This document shows, piece after piece, positions 11,641 through 32,220 of a stretch of DNA of 64,000 bases; positions within the stretch are counted from its first letter, which is position 1, and every line of letters begins with the position of its first letter. Source of the DNA: Cycas panzhihuaensis (taxonomy: Eukaryota; Cycadophyta); NCBI GenBank assembly GCA_023213395.1, contig CM041465.1, forward strand, positions 7,378,001-7,442,000, written 5' to 3'. The notes beneath the pieces were generated by a model. That model was not told the DNA's origin, searched no databases, and saw only the letters and a list, made by a program, of their open reading frames with translations. The translations under genes were made by a program, and so were the position numbers.

Positions 11641-12142
11641 ATGCAAAATCAGGTTGGTTTTGGTTAGCCGTGGCTAAATCCTGTAGCCATGTCGGTTGTG
11701 GGGAAGAAATGGCATAAATGGTGGGGTCCTTAGTGTGACCAATGTTATTGCCAAGTGTAGGTGAAGGCAGCCTCGAGAGAGGATCTGCCACAATGTTATC
11801 TTTCTCCTTTTTATATGTGATTGTAAAATTGAAAACTTGGAGTCGGTCGACCCATTTAGCCTGCTCTTTTGAGAGGACTAGTTGATCTAGTAAGCGGCGA
11901 AGGATATAATGATCAGTGAGGATAATGAATTTAGAACTAAGTAGATACCGTCGCCACTTGTCAACAGCATGGAGGATGGCCCACATTTCTTTTTGATAGG
12001 TAGAAATTCTACACTCATGATCTTTGAGTTTTTGACTTTTGAAGGCAATGCGGTGGAAGTCTTGCATTAAGACTACACCCAATCCAAACCCAGAGGCATC
12101 GCATTCTAATTGGAAAGGCCAAGAAAATTTAGGAGAGGCCAA
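11636..12142 (-). pseudogene. Gypsy-A RNase H domain
   Basis: An open stretch of 168 codons carries FQLECDASGFGLGVVLMQ, STYQKEMWAILHAVDKWR, LTDHYILRRLL and YKKEKDNIVADPLSRLP, the successive blocks of a gypsy RNase H, including the Asp, Glu and Asp positions. It degrades RNA in RNA-DNA hybrids in active elements. The reverse transcriptase lies upstream in another frame. Confidence 0.88.
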
Positions 12143-12970
12143 GACTGGGGTGATTGTTATGACCTCCTTTAAATGGAGGAAGGCCTCATTAGCTGAGGGG
12201 GACCATTTATAGGAATCCTTCTGAAGTAAGTGGGTGGTTAGTGTGGCATAATTTCGAACAAACAGATGATAAAATACGATAAGTCCTAGGAAAGCCCGTA
12301 ATTGGGTTAAGGTTTTTGGGGTTGGCTAATTAGTGATGACAGAGATTTTATCAAGATCCACCCGAACCCCTACAAAGGATATAATATGACCAAGGTATTG
12401 TAGTTCAGATTTCCCAAACTCACATTTAGATAGTTTAGCATACGATTTATTCTCAGCTAGGATTTGAAGGACTGTTTCCAAATGCAGGATGTGGGTAGGC
12501 ATGTTTGAGCTATAGATAAGAATATCATCGAAGAAGATGATAACAAATTTTTGTAAGTATGGGAAAAATATCTTATTCATGAGGGCCTGAAAGGTGGCCA
12601 AAGCACTACATAGGCTAAAGGGCATGACTTGGAACTCAAAGTGGCCATGGTAGGTTCAAAAAGACGTTTTATATTGATCCTCTAGCAAGATAGGGATTTG
12701 ATAATATCCTGACTATAAATCAAGTTTGGTAAAAATTATAGCACCATGGATTTTATCTAACATGTCATCAATTCATGGCGTGGGAAACTTGTTTTTTATG
12801 GTGATTTTATTGAGTGCATGATAGTCAACGCAAAGACGAAAAGAGCCATCCTTTTTTCAAATAAAACAATGGGTGCTGCATACGGGCTTTTACTAGGTTG
12901 GATGATACCCATGTCTAACAATTCCTACGTGATTTTTTCGATTTCAATTTTTCAGAAATATGAGTTTCTA
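12143..12970 (-). pseudogene. Gypsy-A reverse transcriptase remnant
   Basis: The frame 12625-12326 contains MPFSLCSALATFQALMNKIF, the catalytic block IIFFDDILIYS with both Asp residues kept (near 12524-12535), and LQYLGHIIS. The earlier palm blocks lie at 12640-12970 in broken frames. Copies of this family seen here are all interrupted, so no active enzyme is expected. Confidence 0.85.
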
Positions 12971-13077
12971 TATGGTCAAAGGCTAATTGAGTCGTGCAAA
13001 ATTTGTAACTCAATAGTATGGCAAAAACCTCGATCCAGCGAGGGACTGGCAGGTAATAGAGCAAATACAGATTGGTA

Positions 13078-13793
13078 TCAATCTAATACTTGCTGGATAC
13101 CCGAGGGGGGCTGGATATGGTTAAGATGAACAATGTATCCCATGTTACCATTGAGTTGACAGCACATTTGAGTGGGTGAGATTACTTTGTTTAGGGGGGC
13201 TTGCATCCCATAAAATTTATGAGAGTGGCCCATGTGATCTTTGAACATAATTAAAGGGGTTGTGGGTGAGTTATTGGTGCTATAAGTTCCGAGAGTCTGG
13301 AGCCATTGTACGCCAAGAATTGCATCTAGCCAACCTATGGACAAGGCATAAAAATCAAAGACAAGGGTATGTGAGCCAATGTGGACCATGAGTTTTTTTA
13401 TTGTTCCAGCACAATGGAGGGTGTGATAACCAGATAAGGAGCAAGTGAAGCATGTTTTAATTCTATGTAAAGATTCAGCTGACGAGAAATGAAGATATCG
13501 ATAAAATTTAGCGACACGCCACCATCGATCAAAATGGTAATTGGGGTTTTCCTAAGTATTCCTTTCACTCGAAGTGGTTCAAGACATGCAAAGGAGGTTT
13601 TTATTGATAAGGAAACTTCAGACTCAGGGTTTGGGGGTAACTCATCAGTAGGGTGGTCTTGGGATTCATCATCATATTCATGTTCAGTCTTGGGGTCATC
13701 ATCCAAGGACAAGTCTGGGTCAATTATGAAGACCATCTTCTTGGCTTTGCAGATTCTATTATGACCAGTGGTCCATTTTTCAGAACATTGCAT
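13078..13793 (-). pseudogene. Gypsy-A zinc knuckle and aspartic protease remnant
   Basis: The upstream frame 13793-13398 begins in a zinc knuckle (CSEKWTTGHNRIC) and has the protease site as ILIDGGVSLNFID, where the family normally has Asp-Ser-Gly; the Ser position is Gly. The next frame 13389-13078 has LDAILGVQWLQTLG, the usual end of gypsy protease. The two frames are offset by a frame change near 13390. Confidence 0.8.
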
Positions 13794-14783
13794 ACATAAA
13801 CCAACTTCACAACGATGTTGTGCCTTTGCTGGAGTGATGTGTACGGACTTCGAAGATGGTTCCTCAGTACGTTGCTCGAGAGATGTAACTGGGGTATCAT
13901 CTGGTTGTGGGCATGATCATTGGTAGTCAGTTGGACGTGGTCTTTGGGACTAGGCCGTATTAGCTTGTCGGGATCATGAAAGCTCAGTGGAGCCTCGTCT
14001 GAATGGAGGAGGTCTTTCTGTGGTAAATTCTGCTTCTACTACTTTAGCCATATTAATTACATCCTTTAGAGTAGATAAGGAGACTATCTTTAGGTGCATT
14101 TGGATATGTTCTTTAAGCCTAGACATATACGTATCTATCTCTATCTATTTATCAAGTTGTTGATCAACCCAATTACATAAAGATTAGAACTCATCAGTGT
14201 AAACTTCAGCAAAGAATACTTGCTTCAAACGTGTTAACTGTGTGGAAAAGGATTAGTTCCAAGTGTCTTCATACTACTCGAACAAATAGGTAGAGAAGTG
14301 TGCCCAAGACTGGCTGGAGGGATACTCCTGCTTCCATCATCGGAACCAATGATGTGCCTTGCCATCTAAGTGGATGAATGCAAATATAAGTTGCTCATTT
14401 ACTAACATTGGGTTGAGTGTAAAGTAGGACTCTAGTTTACCAATCCAACTTCGTGCACTATCCCTATTGAGATCTGGATCAAATGTGAGTATGTTGATTT
14501 TATGATGGAATGGCTGCTGTAAACGTGGAGGTGGAGGCAGGATTGGTTGCTGTGTAGGGCCAACTGGTGGTGGAGGATAGAAGTTGTTTAACCTCTTAAT
14601 TACATGTTGGACACCATCATGGGATGCTAGATTTTGTAATCTTGAGCTAAATTCTGCTCGCATGGTAGCTACTTCATTTTTAACCTCCTCGCGTATGTGG
14701 CTAAAATTCTCTATTTTATCCTGAATATTATTGACTTGGGTCTTGAGTGCCAAGATTTTATCACTGTTGCTTTGAGGAGCCAT
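13794..14783 (-). pseudogene. Gypsy-A gag remnant
   Basis: The start codon is the ATG at 14783-14781. The first 148 codons are open (MAPQSNSDKILALKTQ onward), with a heptad-rich N-terminal helix, a proline-rich stretch of PPPP runs, and the gag core motif SWIGKLESYFTLN and LDGKAHHWFR. Beyond 14337 the frame is broken by stops and shifts before the zinc knuckle. Gag would form the virus-like particle. Confidence 0.85.
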
Positions 14784-15934
14784 GGAGAAAGGGCGTAAAG
14801 AGGCTAGAATAAGTAGAAAGAAGGGGAATGAACGAAGTAGGAAAGATCAAGAAAGAACGGGACATAAGAAAAAGGGAGTTGTTAAAGGAAAGAGAAGGGG
14901 GCGAATAGGGAGATTGTGGGGTGTCTATAGCATGTTGACCCCAAAGAAAGTTACATAAACAAGATATTAGGTTCTCTCAACCAAGTGCGAAAAGCTTGTT
15001 CAAATGGGGTATATGAAGTGTAGGGAGGGGGATGGGGGTGGTGGGACCCATCGGTGACTAGGTACTAAAAATTGTCAAAATTTCTAGTATATACCAACCT
15101 ACTGCAAACTGACTAGTACAACGTGTTGATCAAAATGAGGTATATACTTGCAAGGGTAATTTTTTTTTTTCTCCTTATAGTGGGTCTAACTATGCTGACA
15201 GGTTATGAGTTCAAGCAGTAGGATGAATCTTTTTTTTCTAAAAAATGTGAGGTGACTTACGGTCTGAATTTGGAATATATATACCAAAGTATCATACTAA
15301 CCACTTGACAAGGTGTGCTTAGTCTTATATGCCTACCAATAAATTGTAAAAGTTTAGGGGAGGTAGCTTCGTGGCGCTAACTGCTAACCACTGTATTACA
15401 AGACTTCAGAGGTCGATAGTTACCTATGTTATGAAAGGATTAGGACCTGAAGAGGACCTCCTATATACATGAAGGTACGTGGAGGCGCACTTTCATAGCT
15501 AAGTTTTGTCTAGGGCTTGGCTCAGGAGTGTTACTCTAATCCTTCACGCAAAGGGCAGGAGGGCCATTATACGCTTAGCTAGAATGACAGATCCCTACGA
15601 TATTTAAAGACCCCCGGTACAAGCTCTCCACCTAACTACTTGGGTAGCTGCCTAGCGGTGTTATCTACCCTTTAGATATAATTCAATGCAGAAATTGAAA
15701 TATATAAATAAAATTAAAACTAGATGAAAGACAAAGGATAAAGTACTAGCATTACCTAGAAAAAGAATTTCTTTTTTCACCCAACTCTTGGACTGTCCTG
15801 GTGTCGTTCCTCAATCTCCATGGAGAGAGTACTAAGTGAAGGTCTTTCCTCGATCTCTACTAGAGAGAGTACTCGATCTGATAGGAAAAAAAAATATTCT
15901 GATCTTTCAGGCAGCTTCCCATGATCGCAATACA
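14784..15934 (-). other. Gypsy-A untranslated leader
   Basis: About 1.15 kb lies between primer site and gag start, without a coding frame. It contains a block at about 15410-15620 and a GGGTGTCTATAG motif near 14920 that recur in Gypsy-B, -D and -E leaders (see findings). Confidence 0.7.
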
Positions 15935-15946
15935 GCTCTAATACCA
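15935..15946 (-). other. Gypsy-A primer binding site
   Basis: The minus strand reads TGGTATTAGAGC two bases after the LTR end. This is the initiator-Met tRNA site TGGTATCAGAGC with one C-to-T difference. Gypsy-E has the same variant. Confidence 0.85.
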
Positions 15947-15948
15947 CT

Positions 15949-16319
15949 TGATATATTTCTTCTCACCAACACTCTTGAGATAGCAGAGAATTGACACTCG
16001 TAGTAGCGTCTTCTTATACAATAGAGCAAACAAATTAACCAAAAGTTTCACAGGAATACAAGAGCGCTAAATGATCACCAAAGATAGAAAGTACCGTAGC
16101 ACAATCTTTATAAAATGTTATATCAAGGTGACCATCATTTAAAATTTATGACCCTTATATAGACAAAAGAGGGTCTTATACATGTAATCCTATTGACGGT
16201 CTAAGCGACCTTACATTCTATTAGACAGTAGTGACCATGTATATTATTGGCCAGCTAGACGAGACATGCACAAAGTTCCATAGTGGTTTACATAACTTAG
16301 CTAATTAAGTTATGTAACA
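15949..16319 (-). repeat. Gypsy-A 5' LTR
   Basis: It is 371 bp, begins TGTTACATAACTTA on the minus strand and ends ATATATCA. It is followed on the minus strand by the primer binding site. The AGGGC target duplication directly adjoins its outer end. Confidence 0.93.
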
Positions 16320-23726
<7,407 letters not shown>

Positions 23727-23900
23727 ACAGGAAACATATCTTTTTATATCTCCTTTTTGTTCGTTCCAAAAGAAAGATTATTTTATGCGGTGGTATGTTT
23801 GTAAGAACCCCGAGTGACCTGCTGTTGAAGAAACATGTGCATCATGTAAAATTTGCTCCTTAAGGCTAGAGTGAGGGCATATATATATATTTGATTCTTA
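23727..23900 (-). pseudogene. Gypsy-D integrase N-terminal fragment
   Basis: The sequence aligns with Gypsy-B at about 53297-53470, covering the HHCC zinc-binding region before the integrase core. The match ends at CACAGGAAACATATC, where TA repeats take over. Confidence 0.75.
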
Positions 23901-23902
23901 TA

Positions 23903-25260
23903 CTAGAAAATATTTGAAGACCATGTATAATGGGTTGAATGCCCTACTCCAGCTTGAAGGTCTTGAATGATCTGCTTTGTAAATGAGTTTTGATCCCATT
24001 CTTGCTTGGAGACTATTATCCAAGAGGGATTGACTATTGTGATAGAATATAGTGTACAGCCTTCTTCCTTATGAGATAAAGGATCAGTAGCTATATTATC
24101 CTTGCCTTTTTTATATATGATTTCAAAGTCAAAAGCTTGCATTTTGGTGACCCATTTTTGTTGTTCCTCAGATGTTTTCCTTTGAGATAGGAAATATTTT
24201 AAGCTATCATGGTCTGTTTTAATTTGGAAATGTATTTCTAATAAATATTATCGCCATTTCCTAACAGCATGAAGAATTGCTAACATCTCCTTCTCATAGG
24301 TGGATTTGACATGTTTTTTGAGTGTAAGTTGACAACTTTCAAAGGCCAAAGGTTTCCTTTCTTGCATTAAGACTGCTCCAATGCCTTGCCCCGATGCATC
24401 ACATTCAATGGTAAAGGTCTTTGTGAAGTCTAGTGTTGTAACGACTGATGTGGTAGTTAAAGCCAGCTTTAGGTGTTCAAATGCTTTAGAGGCCTTATCA
24501 TTCCAATGAAAGGAATCCTTTTTTAACAAGCTGATTAAAGGGGAAGCAATCCTTGTATATCCCTGAACAAACTTTCGATAATATACTGTGATTCCTAAGA
24601 ATCCACGAAGGCCCTTGGTGTTTTTGGGTTTAGGCCAATTTATGATAACTGCTATTTTCGTAGGATTTACCTTGACTCTTTCTTGAGAGATAATATGGCC
24701 CAAATATTCTATTTCTGTTTGCCTAAATTGACATTTTAATTTTTTTGCATAAAGGTAGTTGTCTGCGAGCACATATAATGCCTTATGAACATGTTGAAGA
24801 TGGTCTTCCCACGTATGACTGAAGATTAGAATGTCATAAAAGAAGACTAACATGAACTTCCTTAAGTAAGGCCAAAAGAGTTTATTCAAGAGTCCTTGAA
24901 TGGTGTATGGAGCATTAGTCAAGCCAAATGGCATGATTAAAAATTCATAGTGACCTTCATGTGTATGAAATACAGTTTTATGAACATCCTCTACCTTGAT
25001 CCTGATTTGATGGTATCCTGACCACAAGTCCAATGATGTGAAGAATATTGCTCTATGGAGTTCATCCAAGAGTTCATCGATAATTGGTATAGGAAATTTA
25101 CCCTTGATGGTTATCTTATTGAGCTCATAGTAGTATACACACATGTGAAATGAGCCATCATTTTTTCTTACTAAAATCACTGGGGCAGAAAAAGTGTTTT
25201 TACTTTCCCCAATAATACCAACATTAAGGAGTTCTTGAACTAGCCGTTCAATTTCATTCT
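23903..25260 (-). pseudogene. Gypsy-D reverse transcriptase and RNase H
   Basis: The frame 25180-24248 is open for 310 codons. It has [54 protein letters not shown], the catalytic block [10 protein letters not shown] (24838-24833 encode Tyr-Asp), IEYLGHIIS, LRGFLGITVYYRKFV and FTIECDASGQGIGAVLMQ of RNase H with STYEKEMLAILHAVRKW. After a stop, a second frame (24142-23903) holds the RNase H end YKKGKDNIATDPLSHKEE. The first catalytic Asp of the reverse transcriptase is Tyr, as in Gypsy-B, so it should be inactive even without the stops. Confidence 0.9.
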
Positions 25261-25443
25261 TTTGTTGGTAAGGATATCGGTATGGTCAAATACAAGGAGG
25301 ATTGCTTCCAGCTACCAGGTCAATGCTATGATCTTGGTCACGTACTAGGGGAAGACCTTGAGGAATATCTTGAAAGACCTGGTTGTGGAGATGAAGTACC
25401 AATTTTAAGTCATTTAGTATACCATCATCTTAGAGAATGTCTC

Positions 25444-28001
25444 TATTTCCCAGCTATTGGGAATGGACTCGAGACTCATCGACACAGGTTTGTTCAGGTA
25501 TATGTTCTTACTTTTCTTACCTATGTTAGTTAAGGTGGTTTAGAGTAGTTTGATTGACATATGCCATACATATGCATTTGTTTGTCCGCTTGCTCATAAT
25601 GCATGTGCCTCTGACGCCTTGACTATGACGACTCACAACGGGCATTCCTCAATCACGACACCCGTGTATGGCCTACAACCACTCACGATGTCTCCATAGT
25701 TTCCTGGGATTATTTTCGCTAGCTTGTTTGTTCTTGTTACAACGTGTCGCGTATGTTGCAGTCCTTCCTAAGTCCGGTTTAACCCTTAGTTAGGGCTCTT
25801 TGCATCATTCTGGATACTTGCCCACTGCCTGGGCCTTCCCTGCAGCTGATGTAATTCATGTTTAGCCCATGTTCTTACCTTAAAAGCTTGATTTTTGTTT
25901 CATTTTTCTCTTTTTTAAAATTTCTCGTCGGTAATCACAGAAACTGCTTGGCATCACAGACTCAGAGCAGACCGCGAATTTGCCGTGATACGCTCGAATT
26001 AAAAAGAACCACGCCGATAGTTTCCGCTTTCACCTGAATCGCTGGCGTGGCTCGTCTGATCGAGGCACCCCAATGCCCCCAACCTTCACTTACTGTGAAC
26101 AAGACATAAAATGATTTTTTTTACTCATTGGCATCATTCTTGAGTTCATTTTTCTAAGTTTTTCTAAAGAAAAGCTCTCCACAAAAAGACAAGAGAAGAC
26201 ACAGAAATAAAAGAAGTTCAGGCACAGCAACTGAGGAGGAAGGACAAGGCTGCCACCAGTGGATTTTGTAGGGCCATTGCTGCCCCTTACTACTCTCCAC
26301 AACCAACTCTCTTCCTTCTTGCAACTACACAAAGATTCAAGGGACTTCTTCAACCAAGAAGTTGCCCCAAAGACTTGCTTCACATCCCCAACTTCACAAA
26401 GGGCTTCTTCCATCTACTTTGCAGCAGGGAACACTCATGATCGCCTTCATTTGACCTCTATCACATCGTCCCTAGTGGTAGGAAGCATGCATGACCTCTC
26501 TACACAAGGTACCCCTTAGCTTTACTTGTTTTTTTTGTATTTTCTTGCATTTCTTCTTCTTTTTACTTGTATTTCCTTTGCTTTTTGCTTGCAAACTCCT
26601 TAGACATACTTGCATGTCTCTTATATTCATTGTCAAGCATTCTACCCCTTCTTTCCCTTTGCTTTTACTCCTTGAATGAAAGTAGCTACCATTGGCCATA
26701 CCGCCTTAGTGCTACCTTGACCCGAATCCATTTTCCCGGTTTTCTCTTTGGATTTCCTTATTTTCTCCAAGTCTTCTTCCATTCTTTCCTCAGTCAGCTA
26801 GAGTAAGGGAGCATACACGAGGATTTGAGGGAGATAGGCGGGGTTTCGTCCCCATTGCCATCCTTCTCCCCAAGGGTTCTGTCCCTTGTCCTCTTCCCCT
26901 TACCATACACGCTGTCCTAAGGAACGGGTCGAAGGAGTTTAGGAGATTGTGTCAGGGTGTCCAGACCGGTTTGAGACAACCCGTGTCCACCTTTGTTACC
27001 ACCCGGCATTCCTTTCCCGGGCCCCTTTGGAGACCTCTCGTGGGTGAGTTAGCCATCCCGAGGCTATACTCAGTTCCACTTCGTGTGTTTGTGGCACTTG
27101 GTAGTGTAGAAGTACCTCATATGCTCTCGTTTCAGTTTTGCTACATTTTGACATATAGCTTAGTTTGATTAGCTAAGTTGATTTCAGTTTGCAGTTCATA
27201 CACATATATCTCTTTGTATATTTTGTAGCCTCTCCCTCGAGAGGAAGGTACTCTTTGTGTTCTCTTGCAGGATCGCATCGGTGGAGGTAGCGCGTGGAGC
27301 GAACCCATTGCTGGTTAGCTCACTCATGGTACTTTCTCTCCTTTAGTTTTGCGTTTCCTTTTCGTCCTTTCATTTCATTTGATTTTGCATGCTCACGGGG
27401 AGGTAAGTGAACCCCTTATCACCGTCAATCGACATTGCATGCGTGGAGGAAAGAGGAAAGGAGCGCAGCCGAGAAGGAGAATCCACACTTCAACTTCAAC
27501 CGCCGGATCTAGGTATTCCTCGCGTTTCCTTTATTTTTTCCCTTTTATATCATTCTTACTTTTTGTACATGTTTGATAAGTAAAATATAAGGAAACATAA
27601 AGGGAAAAAGAAATAGTCTTTTATTTTACATTTACTTTCCTGTGCCGTTTCTTTTACTTTACATTACATAGGGATAGAAGACCTGTTTACGTTGCATTCC
27701 CCAACCACACTTTACTTCACACCTGTTGCACGTTGATTTTGTTGCCCTCTCGTTGCCTTCTCATTACCTTGAGAAGCCGCAACACGCGAGGTTTCCCTCT
27801 CCTTCCCGGCCATCCGAAGGGTAGGAAGGCCTCATATTTGCACGGCTACCTGGAAGCAACCAGGCACCTTGCAGTCCCCGAACCCGCGCTCCGGCGCACG
27901 GACATCCTGCAAGGTGAGATCCTCGCTGCCTAGCCCAGTCAGTGTTGTGTTTTGTATCCCTTTGCTAGACGTAGGATCACTGCCCCGCGGAGAGCGTTTC
28001 A
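25444..28001. mobile_element. 2.56-kb insertion in Gypsy-D, possible solo LTR
   Basis: Gypsy-B has no counterpart to this segment, while Gypsy-D aligns to Gypsy-B on both sides of it. The five bases GTCTC occur at 25439-25443 and 28002-28006, consistent with a target duplication. The insert begins TATTTCCCAG and ends GCGTTTCA, so on the minus strand it begins TGAAACGC and ends GGGAAATA. If the last base pair is a decayed CA, it has TG...CA ends. I find no repeated ends inside, no primer site and no coding domain, which favours a solo LTR of a large family. Parts near 25930-26060 and 27750-28000 are clearly richer in G and C than the surroundings. A non-autonomous DNA element is an alternative. 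Confidence 0.6.
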
Positions 28002-28480
28002 GTCTCCTTCTGTTGGAAGTCCTTGACCTTCTAGAGTATAACATTTGGCAATGATTCTTATACCACCTTTTTTAATGTGCCTCTCCATAAAGTGTGAGCT
28101 GATGATTTTGGTCAGCAGAGGAATGATCCCATTCAATTGATAGTCAATTCCTTCAGAAGTAAATTGAATGAAGAGCTCTTGTATATTTAGTTGAATAGTC
28201 CCTAGTGGTTTGAGCCATTGTACCCCTAATACAACATCAACTCCTCTAACATGAATGGCATACATAGAAGTGGAGAGGTGATAGTCACCCATTTGCAACT
28301 TGATATTGTGATATTTTCCCCCACAAGTTAGTGTCCCTCCATTAGCCACCATAATCTGGAAAATTTTGATAGGATATAGAAGACAATTGAGTTCTTTAGC
28401 AAGTTTTCGATTAATGAAATTGTGTGTCCTCCCAAGTATTTTCTTCTTCCTCCTCAGGTGGGTCATAATCATTATTTTTT
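28002..28480 (-). pseudogene. Gypsy-D aspartic protease remnant
   Basis: On the minus strand the frame 28472-27999 has THNFINRKLAKELNC, the region just after the protease active site, and VDVVLGVQWLKPLGTI, the end of the domain. The Asp-Ser-Gly triad region is damaged (ILGRTHNF). The final codons overlap the insert boundary. Confidence 0.78.
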
Positions 28481-29405
28481 GGCTCCAATAGGGCTTCTTC
28501 TACTGGTTCATCATCTTAAACATCCTTAATTATGAATAAGCATTATTCAGGACATTTATTGTCTTTATTCCATCTTAAACATCCTTTCAACCATTTCTCA
28601 TACATCTCTTGGGAAGTCATTCGCCACGTACCAGGAACTTGAAATTGTGGTCGCTTTTCTAGGAATGTTCATTGGAGGGGTCAGGATGCCTTATTTTTTG
28701 CTTCATTATGTCAAGCAAAATTGATAGTTGTAGAGATGTTATCAGGTTTTAAGAGACACAACTCATGTCTGATGTCATCTCGTAACCCACCAATGTACAA
28801 CTCAAGTAATTTATTTTGACAAAGACTATCAACCCTTGTGGAGAGACATTGGTATTCTACTATATAAGCTGAAACAATCCCCTCCTGTCTGACTTTAGCT
28901 AACTGGTTAAAGTGGTCATGATCCTAAGTACTATCATATTGAGCTATAAGATCCTTGATGAAACCTTCCCATTAATAACTAAGCCCACCAATTATTTTCA
29001 TAACCCATTGGTATTGGTAGAGATCAGTTTGCATGTGTAGAGAAGCAGGAGGGATCTGCTTATCTACTGGAACTTGATGATGAAAAAGTATTGTTCCATT
29101 TGGGTGATCCAGATGAGTACATCTGTGCCATTGAACTTCTTGATTTCTACCTTGGGAAGGAAGTTTAGACGACAGTACCTACCATCATTACCTTCATCTT
29201 CTTTAGTGAAGTGACCCCCACCTATGTGAGTAATATCATCAAAGTCAATCTTTTCTTCCTTAAGAGGTGTCATAGATATGAGCTCTAACATTACTGCTTC
29301 AAATTTTTTATTGAAGTCATTTTGGATTTGTAATATATCTCCTCGAAGTTGTGTGAAAACATCATTGAGATCTTGAGTTCAACTTGGGTTCATCTTAGGG
29401 GCCAT
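28481..29405 (-). pseudogene. Gypsy-D gag remnant
   Basis: The start codon ATG (29405-29403) is present, but a TGA at 29381-29379 follows within ten codons at a position that is Trp in Gypsy-B. A later open piece (29291-29064) includes FLPKVEIKKFNGTDVLIWITQMEQYF, the gag core. The zinc knuckle region near 28530-28590 is partly deleted. Confidence 0.8.
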
Positions 29406-30338
29406 TAGTTCATAAGACCTAAGTTGAATCCTAGTTGGTAAATATGAATGAAAAGGATTTGACGGGGTGTCTATAGACTATTATCCCCAATATTATATAA
29501 TGAGGCAATATGATTTTTTTTTTAATTACTTTTTTTTGTTTTTTTACTTTTTTACATTTTGCTTCTTTTTTTGCTTTTTATTTTTTACTCTTTTATTTTT
29601 TACTTTTTTGGTCACTGGTTGGCTGACTGACTATGTGTATATGAGATGATGTCAAACTGGCTAGACACACTAGATTTAATAAATTGATGATGACTGACTC
29701 ACTAACCGACTAAGTGCACACAAACCACTAATAGACTGACCAGGTACACTAGTTATGGGCTTGATTGGTTTGTAGGCCCTCTGATATATTGATCCTAATA
29801 CTAAATAGTATCAACTAACAGAGGCAAACGCTCTACCCTATAGTTGTAAAAACCCATCTCTAGGGTACGTGGAGAGTAACATCCATGGGCTAACCATTTA
29901 CCGGTGCATTACAAATTGCAGACAGTTAATAGGTTTCCTATGGTTACTTATACTAGGAAGGCCTATCTAGGGGGTCCTCTTAAATATTTGCAGATACGTG
30001 GAGGCTCAACTCCGCAACTAACTTCTATCTAAGGCTTGATTTAGGAGTGTGATCTCTAGTCCTTCACCCAAGGTACGGAAAAGCCACAATGCACTTAGCC
30101 CAAAATGACAGATACTCATGATATTTATAGACCCCCGACATAGGGTCTCTATCTAAATGTAAAAGAAAACTGTTCAGTGGTAATGTTAAGGTAGCTGCCC
30201 GATTACAGTGTTATGTACACCCAAAAAATAAAATAACTAAATGGAAATTAAATGAGAATAGGTACTGATGAGAAAACACTAATGGAAAAAAATTGATTAT
30301 TTAGTACCTTTGACTCTCCCACAAGGAATGGATCAATC
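29406..30338 (-). other. Gypsy-D untranslated leader
   Basis: This non-coding leader of about 0.9 kb aligns with that of Gypsy-B and contains the block (29930-30145) shared with Gypsy-A and -E. A T-rich low-complexity run lies at 29514-29610. Confidence 0.7.
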
Positions 30339-30350
30339 ACTATGATATCA
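30339..30350 (-). other. Gypsy-D primer binding site, decayed
   Basis: The minus strand reads TGATATCATAGT just after the LTR. It is an initiator-Met tRNA type site with changes relative to TGGTATCAGAGT in Gypsy-B. Confidence 0.7.
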
Positions 30351-30352
30351 CT

Positions 30353-30657
30353 TGTTAGGATACCACTCCTTAATGATAATTACATGCCAATATAATAAGC
30401 AATTAACTCCAAAAGAGCACTTTAATAATAATGACATTTAAGATACCATACTTTAAGGATTACATAAATATGTATATGGCTCTGTATTCACCATACAACC
30501 TCCTCCTTATACATGTGGGATATTACATGAATATATATAGTGCTCAGTAACCACTACACAACCTTCTACTTATGCATGTGGGATATTAAGAAAAGTGAAG
30601 AAGTAGAAGATATAAGAGAATATAAGATAAGGTAAGTTAGGGGTTGGATTCCTAACA
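30353..30657 (-). repeat. Gypsy-D 5' LTR (305 bp)
   Basis: On the minus strand it begins TGTTAGGAATCCAACCCC and ends GTATCCTAACA. It aligns with the 380-bp Gypsy-B LTR but lacks a segment of about 45 bp and has one fewer copy of a short internal AGAAGTAGAAGATATAAGAG-type repeat. The next bases are TATAT, the start of array 2. Confidence 0.88.
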
Positions 30658-32086
<1,429 letters not shown>

Positions 32087-32220
32087 ACTTCTGCACGCAT
32101 GGTAGCTACTTTAGTCTTAACCTCCTCACGTATGTGGCCGCGATCCTCTATTCTATCATTAATTCTGTGGACTTCGGTCTTGAGTACTGAGATTTTGTCA
32201 TTGTTGCTTTGAAGACCCAT
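32087..32220 (-). pseudogene. Gypsy-E gag N-terminus running into a TA repeat
   Basis: The frame starts with [16 protein letters not shown] and [16 protein letters not shown], clearly homologous to the Gypsy-A gag start, then passes without a stop into Tyr-Ile repeat codons in array 2. The conceptual fusion is 460 codons long. It arises from a break at about 32086 and is not a functional product. Confidence 0.85.

Larger units (their letters stand above)
9884..16319 (-). mobile_element. Gypsy-A: complete but inactive Ty3/gypsy chromovirus
   Basis: The element runs in the minus direction: 5' LTR 15949-16319, primer site, leader, gag, protease, reverse transcriptase, RNase H, integrase, chromodomain, polypurine tract, 3' LTR 9884-10254. 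Both LTRs are 371 bp. Five-base target duplications AGGGC stand at 9879-9883 and 16320-16324, so both ends are original. Every domain is interrupted by stops or frame changes. The C-terminal chromodomain places it among chromoviruses, which are known to use this module for chromatin targeting. Confidence 0.93.
23727..30657 (-). mobile_element. Gypsy-D: chromovirus truncated in integrase, with internal insert
   Basis: This element is in the same family as Gypsy-B: coding blocks, leader and LTR all align. It has a 5' LTR (30353-30657), primer site, leader, gag, protease, reverse transcriptase and RNase H, then stops inside the integrase zinc-binding region at about 23727, where array 1 begins. 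The rest of integrase, the chromodomain and the 3' LTR are missing. A 2.56-kb unrelated segment (25444-28001) interrupts it between protease and reverse transcriptase. Stops occur in most domains. Confidence 0.9.

Noticed and set aside
26947-27168. Open frames in the 2.56-kb insert (for example 26947-27168, 27349-27576, 27869-28054)
   Set aside because: They are short, unrelated to one another and without motifs. GC-rich sequence gives such frames by chance.
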